Source: Pisaster brevispinus (Eukaryota; Echinodermata; Asteroidea; Forcipulatida; Asteriidae). Taken from it: a DNA stretch of 64,000 nt. Made by a program: the position numbers and the translations under genes. How positions within the stretch are numbered: the first letter of the stretch is position 1; each line of letters opens with the position of its first letter. Below are positions 21,035 through 31,949 of the stretch, in pieces. Where the stretch lies: NCBI GenBank assembly GCA_023634235.1, contig JAMKCF010000047.1, forward strand, positions 620,001-684,000. Direction: 5' to 3'. The notes beneath the pieces are model-generated. The model saw only the letters and a program-made list of their open reading frames with translations. It was not told the DNA's origin and did not search any database.

Positions 21035-24000
21035 ACATTGTCGTTACATTCCCCAAGTCACAACATGTATCATTCATCAACTGGAAAACGTTCAAAGAAA
21101 ATACAAATCACATTGAAACTCATAGGACTCCAACAACGTCTTGTACACTGGAACACATGCTAATTCCGGCAAAAACTAAACCCGAGAGGGCGCTATGTTA
21201 GTTTAACGGTCACGATAAAAGTACGGAATTTTTAGAAGAGACATCAACATAATTATTTGATTTTCTGCCCGAGAATCAGACCTAATGAATTTCGGACACT
21301 GGCTGTGGGTGAAGGTATGGTTTGATTTCACCCAGCCGACCCGACCCCCCATTATAATAGAATAAATCGAGCTCAAAACAATAACAGGTAATTTAAGTTA
21401 GCAAATTTCTCTGCCAAATAGACTTAAAGTTCAGTATTAGTAACGACAGTACGACACTTGTATTGTTGCTTTAAATATTGGTCGAAGTAAGAATGATTAT
21501 TTCAGTGGTTTTATATGTAAGTTGTATGGCTGGTATTAGCTTCAAATTACATTGGATTTAGTTTCCGATGCTTTTTTTCGTCTCTCTGCCCGGACTCATT
21601 GTAAGCCTCTCTCAAGGGCAAGTTGTTCCCTCTCAGCCTCGACTTGGTGATGGAAACCTGTCACGATGAAGGCTCTAGAGAAGAGCAACTTCAGATATTT
21701 TAAAACAGTTTTAGATATTAATTCTTGTCGGTTTAACATACTTGTTGGATATATTGCTTGAAGTAGTGCGCGTCTAAGTTTTCATTTGTCCAATGGATAC
21801 AATCACATTTATTTTAAATTTGCCGCGATTAAAATTGTTATCATATTACTTTCCCCGTTATTTAATTAGTTTGCCAGTGTGCCTCTCTTTGTCGTCGATT
21901 ATATTATTTAAATAAAATATACAACTTGAATTAAAAACAAATATTATGAGTAATAAAATAAAAAACTAAAAGATACTCGGTGATAGTCAGGCATTCAGGA
22001 GCCGCGATTTGGGGTTATTTCTACCGAAGTTTACGGTCGAAACGCGTAAGCCACGAATAGAGGCCCCTTACCGTCTTACATATAGGACCCTTCTGGTATC
22101 TGTACTGCAGTGTACTTTCATCACAAACATTTAGGACCATTTCTAATTTCATTTAATGGGTTTCTTCTTTCATTATGACCGTCGGTCTACTTTCTTACCT
22201 GCCCTCCCTCCCCTTCCCAACCCTACATGCCCTATCCCAAAATATGTTATTGAGCAATCAAGACTCAGCAAGCCGCAACGCATTTTTGTAAACAATGTAC
22301 AGTACATGTACATGTAAATGTACTTTCACAAAGCACATAACAATACACGTGGGTGTATTTGAACCCACAACTATTACGTCCAAGTACGCATGTGCAAGGG
22401 GAAATTTAAAGTTTACTACGCCCATTTATGTTAATTGCCCACGTTCGTCCTGGAAAAAAACATGCTTACAGTCCCTATTGTCACGCTCGCTATACGTACA
22501 TTACCCCTCTAGTGCCTAACCCTACCAGTCTGATGCAACTGTCTGATCAAGCTGTCTGTTTACTAAATTACTCTGCGCATTTAATTGTAATCCCATTTCC
22601 TTCACCTCTAAGAGAATACGCTTGAGAAACATAATTTAAAGTTTGAGTGGCCAGGGAAAGGTTGCTTACATTTAATTCCACACTGGTCGGCAGCTGGACT
22701 CAGGGAATTCCCCCATGACTCCTGCACGAAACAAGCCTCAGCTTTTATGGAACGTCAAAGAGGCAAGTAATCCGACCAACACATCGGTCGGTCTTTTGCG
22801 TCGATCGATGGGTCTTTTGTGACGAGCAATGCTTTAAATATGCTAAATATAGGGGCCAGGCTAATGACGGGTGCATATGGTATTTTCAAGCACGTTTACT
22901 ATTGGTATTGGTTTGTTTACATTCCATTCATGGCCATGGCCAACTTGCTAGAATGTTAAAATGTTAGAATGTTAGAATACTATAGAAACCCATTTCCCTT
23001 GTTTATGTGTTTTTAGTTTCATTTAAATAAGAATATAAATTTGAACCTTAATATTAAAACGATTTTTGTTTTGCGAAATTTACTGGTAGATTGTGTGTAT
23101 TTTAGTTTGCAATTGATTAGCAAAATATCAATGGCAGCCGATTCGTTTACCTTTTTTTTCACTCATCCACTCTGTTTTGCAACGTCATCTAGTAGTCTCC
23201 ACAATGACATTTCTCATTCTGTCTATATTATAGGGTCGCAGAAAATGTCAGACTCGACCAGGTCCTAGTTCGGTTAATAAGACCGGAAAACAAGCTGACT
23301 TAGGTTTGGAATCAAGTCATCAATAACATACTGTTAAATCTCTTAACCAAGTTGTCTTGATATGAATTATAATCAATGCTCTTGGAACAATCAAAATATT
23401 TCAAGGTCTTTAAAACTCTACTGAAACTTGTTGTTCCCTCATTGCTCAACAAAGGTTTTTGAATGTTTTGAATTCATATTTAATAAGCCCGAAAAAATTG
23501 AATACTAATAATAAAACAAAAATCTACTATAACTAACTCCTTTTTTTTATCAGCAGCAATAAATAAAATCGGCATTAAGAGACATGCACAGTTTGGCAAT
23601 ACTGATTAACAGAACATAGAAATAAGGGTAAAATAACTTGCGATTCTTATTTATTATTATTTTCGATCATCTTGGCACAGCATTAATTTCATGTTTCTTC
23701 CCGAAAGTCTGTAAAATGATACAAAACTGTCAACAACAAAAATCTTTTTCGTTTAAATTAAGACCAACCTGAGAATGTAATACATACATCTTGACATAAT
23801 TCACTTTGCTGCAACAGTGGGGTCCCCAACGCCCACAGTGACAATGACAGTACTTATAATGATTTCATAATGTCTTGTTTGCCTTGTTTTTGATATTTCT
23901 GGTTTGAATCAAAGAAAAATAAAACGGTTGCATCAGGATGAAAAGTTTAAAGCTTTAAACTTTACTTCAAAGATATTGATAGCGTGCTAGTAACAGCAAC

Positions 24001-24040
24001 ATTATAAATGTAGTAGAATTGATGTGCAGCATGTACAAAC
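21035..24040. other. Non-coding stretch, nothing firmly recognised
   Basis: About 3 kb of AT-rich sequence. No paired splice sites around an open frame were found. Short features include TACATGTACATGTA near 22305 and an AATGTTAGAATGTTAGAATA run near 22955. The open frames (up to 75 codons) look random. Confidence 0.35.
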
Positions 24041-24043
24041 ACT

Positions 24044-24049
24044 TTTATT
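24044..24049 (-). terminator. AATAAA poly(A) signal overlapping a stop codon
   Basis: On the minus strand the sequence TGTTAATAAAAG holds the TAA stop (24050-24048) and, overlapping it, AATAAA (24049-24044). If used, cleavage would fall a short distance below 24044 and the 3' untranslated region would be only a few tens of bases. Confidence 0.45.
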
Positions 24050-24231
24050 AACACCAGTGTTGTGTCCTTCCTTGTCTCTCATGAAACTTATCAGTAAACG
24101 TATTGTCACATCCAGAACATTTTCCAAACCACAGCACTGAATAAAATCCCTGATCGATCTCCATAACCATCAGATCCATCTTCTTATTTAAGATTAGGAA
24201 CCAGCCAGAGCTCAAGTCGGAAACCATTACT
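24048..24231 (-). CDS. Probable last coding exon of an unrecognised gene
   Basis: The minus strand has an acceptor (CCCTTTCTGACACAG) followed by one base and 60 sense codons to a TAA stop. The peptide includes VMVSDLSSGWFLILNKKMDL, MVMEIDQGFYSVLWF and GKCSGCDNTFTDKFHERQ, ending QHWC. The KCSGC pair with the following His and terminal Cys could bind a metal, but this is not a family I recognise. The next exons on the same strand are at 26020-26464 and 30056-30142. The 26-kb exon ends in phase 0 whereas this one starts at phase 2, so an unseen exon or another border is needed to join them. Confidence 0.5.
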
Positions 24232-24429
24232 CTGTGTCAGAAAGGGCTCTTTGAACAAAAAGTGCCATACATGTACATAAACAATTCTTACTCTAATCGT
24301 GTACACACACCTAATTACATACTGTTAATTAAACACCAATTAAAAACTCTACACCCTCAATTTGTTCGCTGATAGTATGGACACGTCTTTCCATTATACA
24401 TACATCTTACTTAATAGACTTTGGTATAC

Positions 24430-24665
24430 AAGTTTTTTGTAGAGGGAAAACTACATATTCCCCTTTCCAAATTTTCTAGAAGCATATCACAAAGGGAGGG
24501 TATAAAAATAAATTCTTGGAACAATCAAATGGTCTCATTTTCAAGAAAAACATCATGGTACATCATTGGTTATTTGAAGAGTGCATTCATTCCAATCCTC
24601 TAGTTTTCAAGAAACATATCATAAAGGGATGGTAGATCATTGGTTATTGGAAGAGTACATTCATT
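24430..24665. repeat. Degenerate direct repeats
   Basis: AGAAACATATCATAAAGGGA and its variant AGAAGCATATCACAAAGGGA, and ATCATTGGTTATT(T/G)GAAGAGT followed by CATTCATT, each occur twice within 235 bp. Local duplication, non-coding. Confidence 0.6.
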
Positions 24666-24669
24666 AATA

Positions 24670-26000
24670 AAATTACAGGTAATCAATCAGTAGAAATATT
24701 TCAGCATAAAAAATATGAGTTGAACGAGTCTGGCAAGAGTCAGAGGAGTTAATTCCATGTCAGCCTCACATACTCAATTACTACCAATGTTAATTATTCG
24801 AAAACATATTGTATAAACTCTAAAAAACTTTACCATGACGGACATAGTTTTTAAGTAATTTATTAGTGATTAGCCGCACAGTGTAAGTTGACATTAAAGA
24901 ACTGGGCTTGTATGGCATCATAAATGGCAAAGTCAAGCGTTTCTTTTAAAAATTCCAAATCGCTTTAAAAGTAAATACAACAGACACATCATCTTTGAGG
25001 AGATGAGATAAAAATTCTATAATACGTAGAGAACATTCAAATTATAGGCTGTAATTGGTTTTAAAATAAGGCACAAAAGTGCGCACAATATTTTCTTGGG
25101 GGCTCTTCCGGCTAATAAAATGTAGTTGGTTTGAATTTTTCCAACCAATACATTTTTTAGCGCTTTCTTTATGTCATTTACAATATTTTGTTAAATAAAC
25201 TGTCATTGATGTCAAAACAAATCCTTTGTCTGTGTGTAGTTATATTATGGTTTTAATATTGTACTACATAATGGCTCAAGGAGTGTAACTTTTTATTAGG
25301 GAAGTTTTAATCTCAACAGTCAAGGGGGGGGGGGGGGGGCACAGACAACGATTGGGGAACGTGCCCCCCCCCCCCACACCACTTTTTATAATCTCATCTA
25401 TTTTATGAGCAAAGAGTTTTGAGTTTAAGCAGGAAGTGCCTGGCTTTGGGCATGGAAGGTTACAGATCAATAGATCTCTTATTTTAGTTTGTGTAACCAA
25501 CAAACATTAATAAATCAATAAATAATACAGCATTGTGCTAGCAATGAAAAATGATCACCGGTTGTTTCAAATTTACATTGTTTGTTAAAAAAAATTATTC
25601 TCAGGATCTAATACTGCTCTTATAACATTATTTTGTTCTTTACAAAGTCAGTCTTTGATCACTGGCTGTTTGAGCTTTACATCCTAATAGTTTCCTTATT
25701 GACCCAATTTACCTAATGTCATCATCACAATAATCTTGGTTGTGCTTTTTTTGTAGTCAATGTCCCCATGTGTTACACAATGTACTGTGCATTTTAGGCA
25801 ATGTGGCGTTTACAGGCTCACCATAACTTGTATTGTGTGGAATTTGACACCAAAAAACAGTAGCTGCATGTGACATTATCTATGGGACTAATACTCAATA
25901 TTTAATACTCAATAATCAGTACTTTGATCAAGAGCTTTAATATAATTATTACATCATTGTACTTTCTATGTACTCAGCATATTATTTGATGGCATTTTCA
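24670..26000. other. Intron-like stretch with a poly(G)/poly(C) inverted pair
   Basis: No exon was recognised between the last exon at 24048 and the exon at 26020. The one notable feature is the G16...C12 inverted repeat at 25324-25375. Confidence 0.4.
25324..25375. repeat. Poly(G)-CAC / GTG-poly(C) hairpin
   Basis: Sixteen Gs followed by CAC (25324 onward) are mirrored by GTG and twelve Cs (25361-25375), giving a 15-bp perfect inverted repeat around an approximately 18-base loop. The G tract could also form a quadruplex. Homopolymer lengths are error-prone in assemblies. Confidence 0.75.
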
Positions 26001-26019
26001 TTTCTTAGGGTATGATTAC

Positions 26020-26464
26020 CTTGCATGTTTTGCCGGTATTTTGAGCAGCCTGAGAAGCAACACCAGCAACTGCAGCAACAAATATTGCAAGAACACTACC
26101 CCCACCTTTTACTGCAATGGCCTTCTCAGTTACAGCAGCTTTCTGAGCAATGATGTCAAGTCCTTTGGGAATTCGTGGTACGCCTCCACTGGTGTCTGCA
26201 TCATCGACCTCAGTTAAGATTGTAGGGATTCCATACCCAGTGGCAACATCGCTGTTATTGGATGATGCATGAGCAGCTTCATCCAGATTCCAGTCAGGGA
26301 CTTTGAGGCCCTAGTTGTTTGAAGGCCAGGGTTCGACTCTCAATGCTGTCCTCTCTGCCTACTGCACCGAGGCACCACAGATAACAACCTCGCCTGGTTC
26401 CTTGATGACCATACTTAGTGAAGCAATTTATTTCATTCTTGACAACAGCAGTTAGTCTGTCATC
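26020..26464 (-). pseudogene. Large exon with a one-base frameshift, unrecognised family
   Basis: The acceptor CCCAATATTCACAG precedes GATGACAGAC and the donor is TGCAAG followed by GTAATC. The first 51 codons read DDRLTAVVKNEINCFTKYGH and on to RTLAFKQLG, then hit a stop. In the next frame, reading resumes at GLKVPDWNLDEAAHASSN and stays open to the donor. The exon is 445 nt, one more than a multiple of three, so a single inserted base near 26305-26312 explains both parts (or it is an assembly error). The second half ends in an Ala/Gly-rich hydrophobic segment (SVLAIFVAAVAGVASQAAQ) that could be a membrane helix. Family not recognised. It follows in phase after the exon at 30056-30142. Confidence 0.6.
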
Positions 26465-26924
26465 CTGTGAATATTGGGAAGCATTAAAGAAATTAAAGTT
26501 AGCTAAAAAATACAAATTTTTAAAAACAAGAATTCTGCTTTAAAGTTTGAGAAAAACAAATTCGGTTTTTTAGTGTACCCCGAAAAAGAGAAGAAAAAAA
26601 ATAAGCAGAAAAAGAAATGAGGGAGAGGGAAAGCAGAACCTTACAAGTGTGTGTAGTTCTTGGTTTTTCCCCAAGCAGATGCCATTTGCCATTTGCAATT
26701 TGCAAAAACATAAGCATTCAAATTCAATGTACCACTTTATCTACGATAAAATATGTTTCAAGTTGTTCTGGCATTCATGTATTTGTTCCCCTTTGTGATG
26801 GATTGGAGGACAAGTGTAAAGATAATGATAAAAATAACAAAAACAAAATCTGAAATTGAACATTTTCCATTAACATATCAATTAGCTTTACAATACTGCT
26901 CTGGAAATTGAGCCAAGAACATTC

Positions 26925-27176
26925 CACTAATCTCTCTCAGCTCCCTAAGGGGAGTATGTAGCCCTGGGCTGCCGTGGGGGTTCAAAGGCTTTTTCAAAGA
27001 CAATATCAACCTCTACCCTCGCAGGTACCCATTTATACCCCTGGGTCAAGAGAATAACAGTAAAGCATCTTGCTCCAGGACACAAGTGTCTTGACTAGGA
27101 TTCGAACCCACATACCCATGAGTTAACCACCAGAACTTTTATTCAATGCTCTAAACCACTCGGCCATGACACTCTA
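26925..27176 (-). mobile_element. tRNA-Leu/Ser-like SINE
   Basis: On the minus strand the 5' part has an A box (TGGCCGAGTGG) and a B box (GGTTCGAATCC) separated by an arm like the long variable arm of Leu/Ser tRNAs. The body follows with CAGGGGTATAAATGGGTACC and a G/C-rich part near AGCCCAGGGCTACATACTCC. No intact tRNA fold is left. Related fragments lie at 3720-3875 and 29895-30003. The 3' limit is approximate. Confidence 0.8.
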
Positions 27177-27179
27177 TGA

Positions 27180-28620
27180 TACTACTACACTTGAATTTGA
27201 GAAACACTGAATATTACTGGGTTTTTTATACCACAATGTTTTCAATAAATATGCATGAAAACAGATAATGCACAGACAAGATCCAAACCCATGTCATCAT
27301 GTATTGCTTCCTCTCCACTATTCTCTTTAAGTCAGCTTTGTGTGCATGAATTAAAAAAAGCCTGAAATCCTACCATTTCAAAATCACACATCAAATTTAT
27401 GCCCAGGTTTAATGTTTAACTTGATCTTTTTAATGGTAATCTGATATAGACGATCACTATATGACTTTTGCAAACAAAGGATTATGGGTAGGATCTGGGC
27501 AAGGTTAATACATATGCCTATTCAATCTGGATGATTTGTGGGAGTCAGATTTTCTTTGAGCAAGTTTATGTTACAGAAATATTTCCAGTAAAAATTAATA
27601 TTGATCTCAGTTTTTAGGCAAACAGAGACTAGACTTTTCATCCCACAAAATACCAAAAGCTCAGAGCTTCCCTGGACTTTGCCAACTGGACCCCCACTGG
27701 GGCTTTGCACCTGGACCCCTCCAATTACATTTCTTTGAGCCCATTTCTTCTGTGCTTATGGCAACCTTTGAAGTGCCTGATTTGTGTGGCCATAAGTGCA
27801 GAAATCCACAGTAAGAAGCAGCCTGTAGTTGGCCCCAGCAAAGTTGAACGTAGTGCTTAACAGTTTTCTGCTTAGCAGAAATGAACAGGATACAAGTCGC
27901 AAATGGTACATGAGACAAGGTGTTTAAGCTGGTAACCTTAATCTGTTTTTGGAGACCAATTAAGAACTCACTACGCGGCAGTGAAGTAACTAACGAGAAG
28001 TCCGCTCGATCCGATCCACTATTAAGCTAAAGTCAAAAGTAGTAGTCCCTGCCGATTTCCTACCATCCGCCCAGGTAGTAGCTAATAAGCTGGACAGTTC
28101 TTTTAAAAAATCTACACCAATGTAGTAGAATAAAAAGCAAGACCTAGTTCTACAAGAACTAATCTACATAGCTAGTAGATATGCACATGGTGTTACCGCA
28201 AAATGAATATATAACCTTTATCCGGTAAGAACATTTGTTGTCATGCTTAGCTACTTTTTGTGCTTACAAGCAATTTTATGCAATAGAGCCGTGGAGTCAG
28301 ATTGAATTCAAGGTCCTGTCTATCCATATCATTCTGTGCTAGCAAGAAATAGAATCAGCAAAACTAGGCATATGGCACTAATTTCTGGACAAATGACCTA
28401 CAAAGAAAGGAATACCTTTCAGTTGTCTGATTTCAATTAGGCCCCTCTCTGTTTCCCACTTGAGTGAAACTGATTTTAATCTCAAAGTATGATAAGAGAT
28501 TGAACTACAGAATAAATGAATCAGTTAACTTGATATACTTTTCACATAAGAGCCTAGACTCTTTTAGGAGTTTATGAGGAAGATTTGTGTTGTATTCAAA
28601 ATCTTCAATGATAGTTGTTT
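27180..28620. other. Non-coding stretch, nothing firmly recognised
   Basis: AT-rich. The segment 27660-27925 has a more even composition and includes CTTAACAGTTTTCTGCTTAG, which resembles a dispersed repeat, but there is no second copy in the window. No exon seen. Confidence 0.35.
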
Positions 28621-28628
28621 TGCTCAAG

Positions 28629-29090
28629 AGGCATGACACTTAGCTATAATGTTGTGATTGGGTTAGGGTGTTCCTCTTGGACTAGTAGTGACTTGGATGA
28701 GTGATGTTGAGGCATCACACTTAACTATAATGTTGTGATTGGGTTAGGGTGTTCCTCTTGGACTAGTAGTGACTTGGATGAATGATGTTGAGGCATGACA
28801 CTTAACTATAATGTTGTGATTGGGTTAGGGTGTTCCTCTTGGACTAGTAGTGACTTGGATGAGTGATGTTGAGGCATCACACTTAACTATAATGTTGTGA
28901 TTGGGTTAGGGTGTTCCTCTTGGACTAGTAGTGACTTGGATGAGTGATGTTGAGGCATCACACTTAACTATAATGTTGTGATTGGGTTAGGGTGTTCCTC
29001 TTAAACTAGTAGTGACTTGGATGAGTGATGTTGAGGCATCACACTTAACTATAATGTTGTGATTGGGTTAGGGTTGTATCTCTTGGACTG
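28629..29090. repeat. 81-bp minisatellite, about 5.7 copies
   Basis: Unit starts fall at 28629, 28710, 28791, 28872, 28953 and 29034, exactly 81 bp apart. Copies differ by only a few bases (for example GCATGACAC against GCATCACAC). Each unit holds GTGATTGGGTTAGGGTGTTC, which includes a telomere-like GGTTAGGG, and an ACTAGT site. Non-coding. Confidence 0.95.
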
Positions 29091-29276
29091 GTAGCAAACA
29101 GCAAGTTCTTTGCTATCGAGTCGTGCTTAAAAGGAAGAGGAGCTCTACTAAAATTACTTCAATCCTATTGATTGTAAGATTTATCATTTGGATAATCAAG
29201 CCAGAAAAAAGGACAAACATGATAGCCCGCATAAAAACATAATATATAAATGTCCTAAACTGAGTTATCTAGCTAT

Positions 29277-29619
29277 GGCTAGAGAGCTCAGTTGGTAGGG
29301 CACCGGCAGGTTAAACTGAAGGTTTAGCCATAGGGCTAGACAGCTCAGTTGGTAGGGCACCGGCAGGTTAAACTGAGGGTTTAGCCATAGGGCTAGACAG
29401 CTCAGTTGGTAGGGCACCGGCAGGTTAAACTGAAGGTTTAGCCATAGGGCTAGACAGCTCAGTTGGTAGGGCACCGGCAGATTAAACTGAAGGTCTAGCC
29501 ATAGGGCCAGATAGCTCAGTTAGTAGTGCACCAGCTTTTTGAACCGGAGGTCTAGCCATATGGCTAGATAGCTCATTGGGTAGAGCGATGAAATGTTAAA
29601 CCTGGAGGTTTAGCCATAG
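29277..29619 (+). repeat. 57-bp tandem repeat of a tRNA-like unit lacking a T arm
   Basis: Six units of 57 bp (the last ends with one extra base) precede a full-length tRNA-like copy. Each carries a tRNA D-arm/A-box (AGCTCAGTTGGTAG). In the consensus units GGCTAGA at the start can pair over all seven positions with TTTAGCC near the end, followed by A, like an acceptor stem with CCA. ACC/GGT and CAG/CTG can pair around a GTTAAA loop where the anticodon arm would be. The T arm is absent. The later units (from about 29500) are more diverged. Most likely a minisatellite seeded by a pseudo-tRNA or SINE head. Confidence 0.85.
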
Positions 29620-29689
29620 GGCTAGATAGCTCAGTGGCTAGAGCACCAGCATGTTTAACAAGAGGTCGTTGTTTCAAATCCTTAGTCCC
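29620..29689 (+). pseudogene. Full-length tRNA-like sequence at the end of the 57-bp array
   Basis: GGGCTAG (29619-29625) can pair with TTAGTCC (29682-29688) as an acceptor stem, allowing G-T pairs. A D-arm A box (TAGCTCAGTGGCTAGAGC) and a B-box-like GTTTCAAATCC are present. The anticodon stem does not pair well and the B box departs from consensus, so this is a pseudo-tRNA or SINE head, not a working tRNA gene. Confidence 0.55.
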
Positions 29690-29894
29690 TTTGCTTTGAT
29701 CAATCCCAAATTATGTGTAAAATATATTTAATAAATCAACAAAGAAAACCTGAAAAAAAGATATGACCTCCGTTTCATTTTGCAATAATGAAATTAATGT
29801 CCTTGAATTTCAATGGACTGTTTTACTGGTTGTTAGGAAATAGAGCAATAGAGACAGATTATAGTTTAGCTAAACGAGCATGCTTTGAACAAGG

Positions 29895-30003
29895 CCTTTG
29901 AAGACTCAAGAACAATAAATTCAAATACCAGGACTTGTAATCCAGAATATTGACATCATGAGAACTTGAGTCCAGTGCATCAGACCACTCGATCAACCAG
30001 GAC
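29895..30003 (-). mobile_element. Degenerate tRNA-derived SINE head
   Basis: On the minus strand, TTGATCGAGTGGTCTGATGC resembles an A-box region of Leu/Ser tRNA type. It is followed by a variable-arm-like GGACTCAAGTTCTCATGATG and a damaged B-box region. It is similar to the 5' part of the SINE at 26925-27176. Confidence 0.5.
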
Positions 30004-30055
30004 TTACTCTTCAAAGACCAGAAATTTACCAGCCTTATAAGAATTGACCTCTTAC

Positions 30056-30142
30056 CTGTTTCTCATCTATTAATGTTATTTCTTGCATCACGGTATCATG
30101 TCAGCCTCTGATCTCAGCTAGATCTTCTTCCCCCATCTCAAT
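30056..30142 (-). pseudogene. 87-nt exon with disrupted frame
   Basis: The minus strand has a very good acceptor (TTGTTTTCTCAACAG) and donor (GAAACAG followed by GTAAGAGG). The length is a multiple of three and the exon would join the 26-kb exon in phase 0. The reading frame is IEMGEEDLAEIRG, then TGA, then HDTVMQEITLIDEKQ; the other two frames also contain stops. Alignment with the similar segment at 30623-30687 suggests paired small indels rather than a simple nonsense change. It looks like a once-coding exon of the same decaying gene as 26020-26464. Confidence 0.5.
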
Positions 30143-30622
30143 CTGTTGAGAAAACAATTCAAACTATGTCTGGTCTCATACTCCATTGATTTACTGATAA
30201 TTAAAGAATGTGGTTGAACTCTTAAAGTTTATATCTAGCCCTGGGAAAACTCCCTGCTTGGGGTAGCTTCAAGTGAGAACCCTGGGTTGAGTATACTGAA
30301 TATTCAAGACAATTGATTAAGGTGGGAAATGAAGATGGAACGCCATTGGGCCATTGGGATCATAGATCAGCTTCAGAACCCTTATTCCACACTGCATTAT
30401 TTACAGGCAACTTGGAAACAATCAACAGCACAGTGTGCAACAAAAACTCTTCAGTGTCAAAGCAGATATTTGTGTCTAATAGACTCTAAAAACATCTGTC
30501 TGACAGAAATGTGAATGGGACATGATCCCATAGCTTCACAAGACTCTGTCTCTGGAATACCTTAGTTTCCTTAGAATGCACAAATCTCAGTCACACTCCA
30601 TGTTTTACATCTGAAGCTGTTA

Positions 30623-30687
30623 CTGCTTCTCCACAGTCAAATGTTCAGCTGACTGCAGCATGATAGTCATAGCCTCACTCTCAGCAA
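30623..30687 (-). pseudogene. Second, related exon copy with a damaged donor
   Basis: The minus strand has the acceptor TCTTATTGTTTAG, then two bases and 21 codons (AESEAMTIMLQSAEHLTVEK and Q), then a TAA. It aligns base for base over 63 positions with the last 63 of the 30056-30142 exon. There the exon ends CAG/GTAAGA; here the sequence is CAGTAACAG, as if the first G of the donor had been lost. It is probably a tandem duplicate of that exon that can no longer be spliced. Confidence 0.45.
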
Positions 30688-30689
30688 CT

Positions 30690-31780
30690 AAACAATAAGA
30701 ACAATATGGGAAATATTATAGACTGTGTAAGTCTCATCCATAGTCCAACACTGTGGAGAATTCTTTTGTTTTTTCCTTTGTCCCTGTACTTCACATCCTC
30801 TCATAGACTTTATACACAAAATTCCTTGTGGAAAATCCCTCTCTTTAGAACTCCTTTGTGGAGACCTCTTTGTTTTCAGTTTCCATAAGGCAGCAAATAT
30901 TCAAACACTGGGACCCGTACCAAAGTGTGCTTTTGTTTCCTTCATATATGAGAGAACCAAAGGATCCCCAAACTGCTCAGATACATGCCAGACTTGTACA
31001 GTCTATTCATTCTTCACACACCATGTATTTCTGTATCATCATTGCTTTACTCCAAAAGATAAATAACTATTGCTGTTTTCTAGCAAACCTTTGTCCCTTG
31101 AAAATGCAGAAATGATAAAACAGCACCAAATATTTGGATAGTTTGCCATTGTTGATTGTGTAAAACTTTAAACCAATCTGTTATTTTACATTATGCTTTA
31201 TTACACCTCAAATATGGCATAAATCAACCAGTCTTGAGAGACTAGATAACACCCAGACTTTATGTTCTGTAACCCTTGTTCATTATAACCAAAGCAAACA
31301 ATTAATTGAGAGATTTTGTAATCGTACCTGTATAGATACAGGTACGATAACAGCATCAGTTCACGTTGGATGCACATCAGAACTTTGTTTTCCAATCACA
31401 GAGTTATATGTCAGGCCTAGGCCAAAGTATACACACATGTTGGCATAGGTTTTGCAAGCAAAACAAATCCAAAAAAACATTTTTCTTTTTGCATAGTACG
31501 TTTTCAAACCACCGCGTTAAACGTGTGTCAAGAAAGTTTCCAGCAAGTACACATTACTATCTACAATGTATGTCATGAATGACACCTTTAAAAGCACTAC
31601 GGGGAAATGTTTTTAATCAAGAGCAAAAATACAACCAAAACCAGCAAAACGGTATCCGTTTATAACGTTCGTGTATGAGCTCCCGTATCCGTAGTCAACG
31701 TGCATGGAAAACACGGATGCCACGGTTAGGCATCATGTGAACTCACAAAGTGTTGATGTATCCATAGCCTTACGAAACCT
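30690..31780. other. Non-coding stretch, nothing recognised
   Basis: No paired splice sites or RNA genes seen. Short hairpin ACCTGTATAGATACAGGT at 31326-31343. Open frames are short. Confidence 0.35.
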
Positions 31781-31782
31781 CT

Positions 31783-31928
31783 ATAACCTGTTGTATGTCA
31801 GTGAATCCCAGTACTATGCGTGGGTCTGACACCAAGACTTTGAGGTCAATGTCATTCCGGTATGTCATTCATTCGATGCAGTAATCCTAAGACAAAGCCT
31901 CCATAGCGTATCTATAGAAACACGGAAC
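31783..31928. repeat. Dispersed block X, copy 2
   Basis: Partner of 2448-2600 in the same orientation. Here block X is followed within about 20 bp by block Y, whereas in the left part of the window X and Y are more than 10 kb apart. Confidence 0.6.
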
Positions 31929-31949
31929 ATTTTTTCTACATTTGACATT

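Noticed and set aside
29265..29474. 69-codon repeat protein on the minus strand
   Set aside because: It is the 57-bp tRNA-like minisatellite (57 is a multiple of three) read antisense.
29620..29689. Functional tRNA gene
   Set aside because: The anticodon stem does not pair and the B box departs from consensus.
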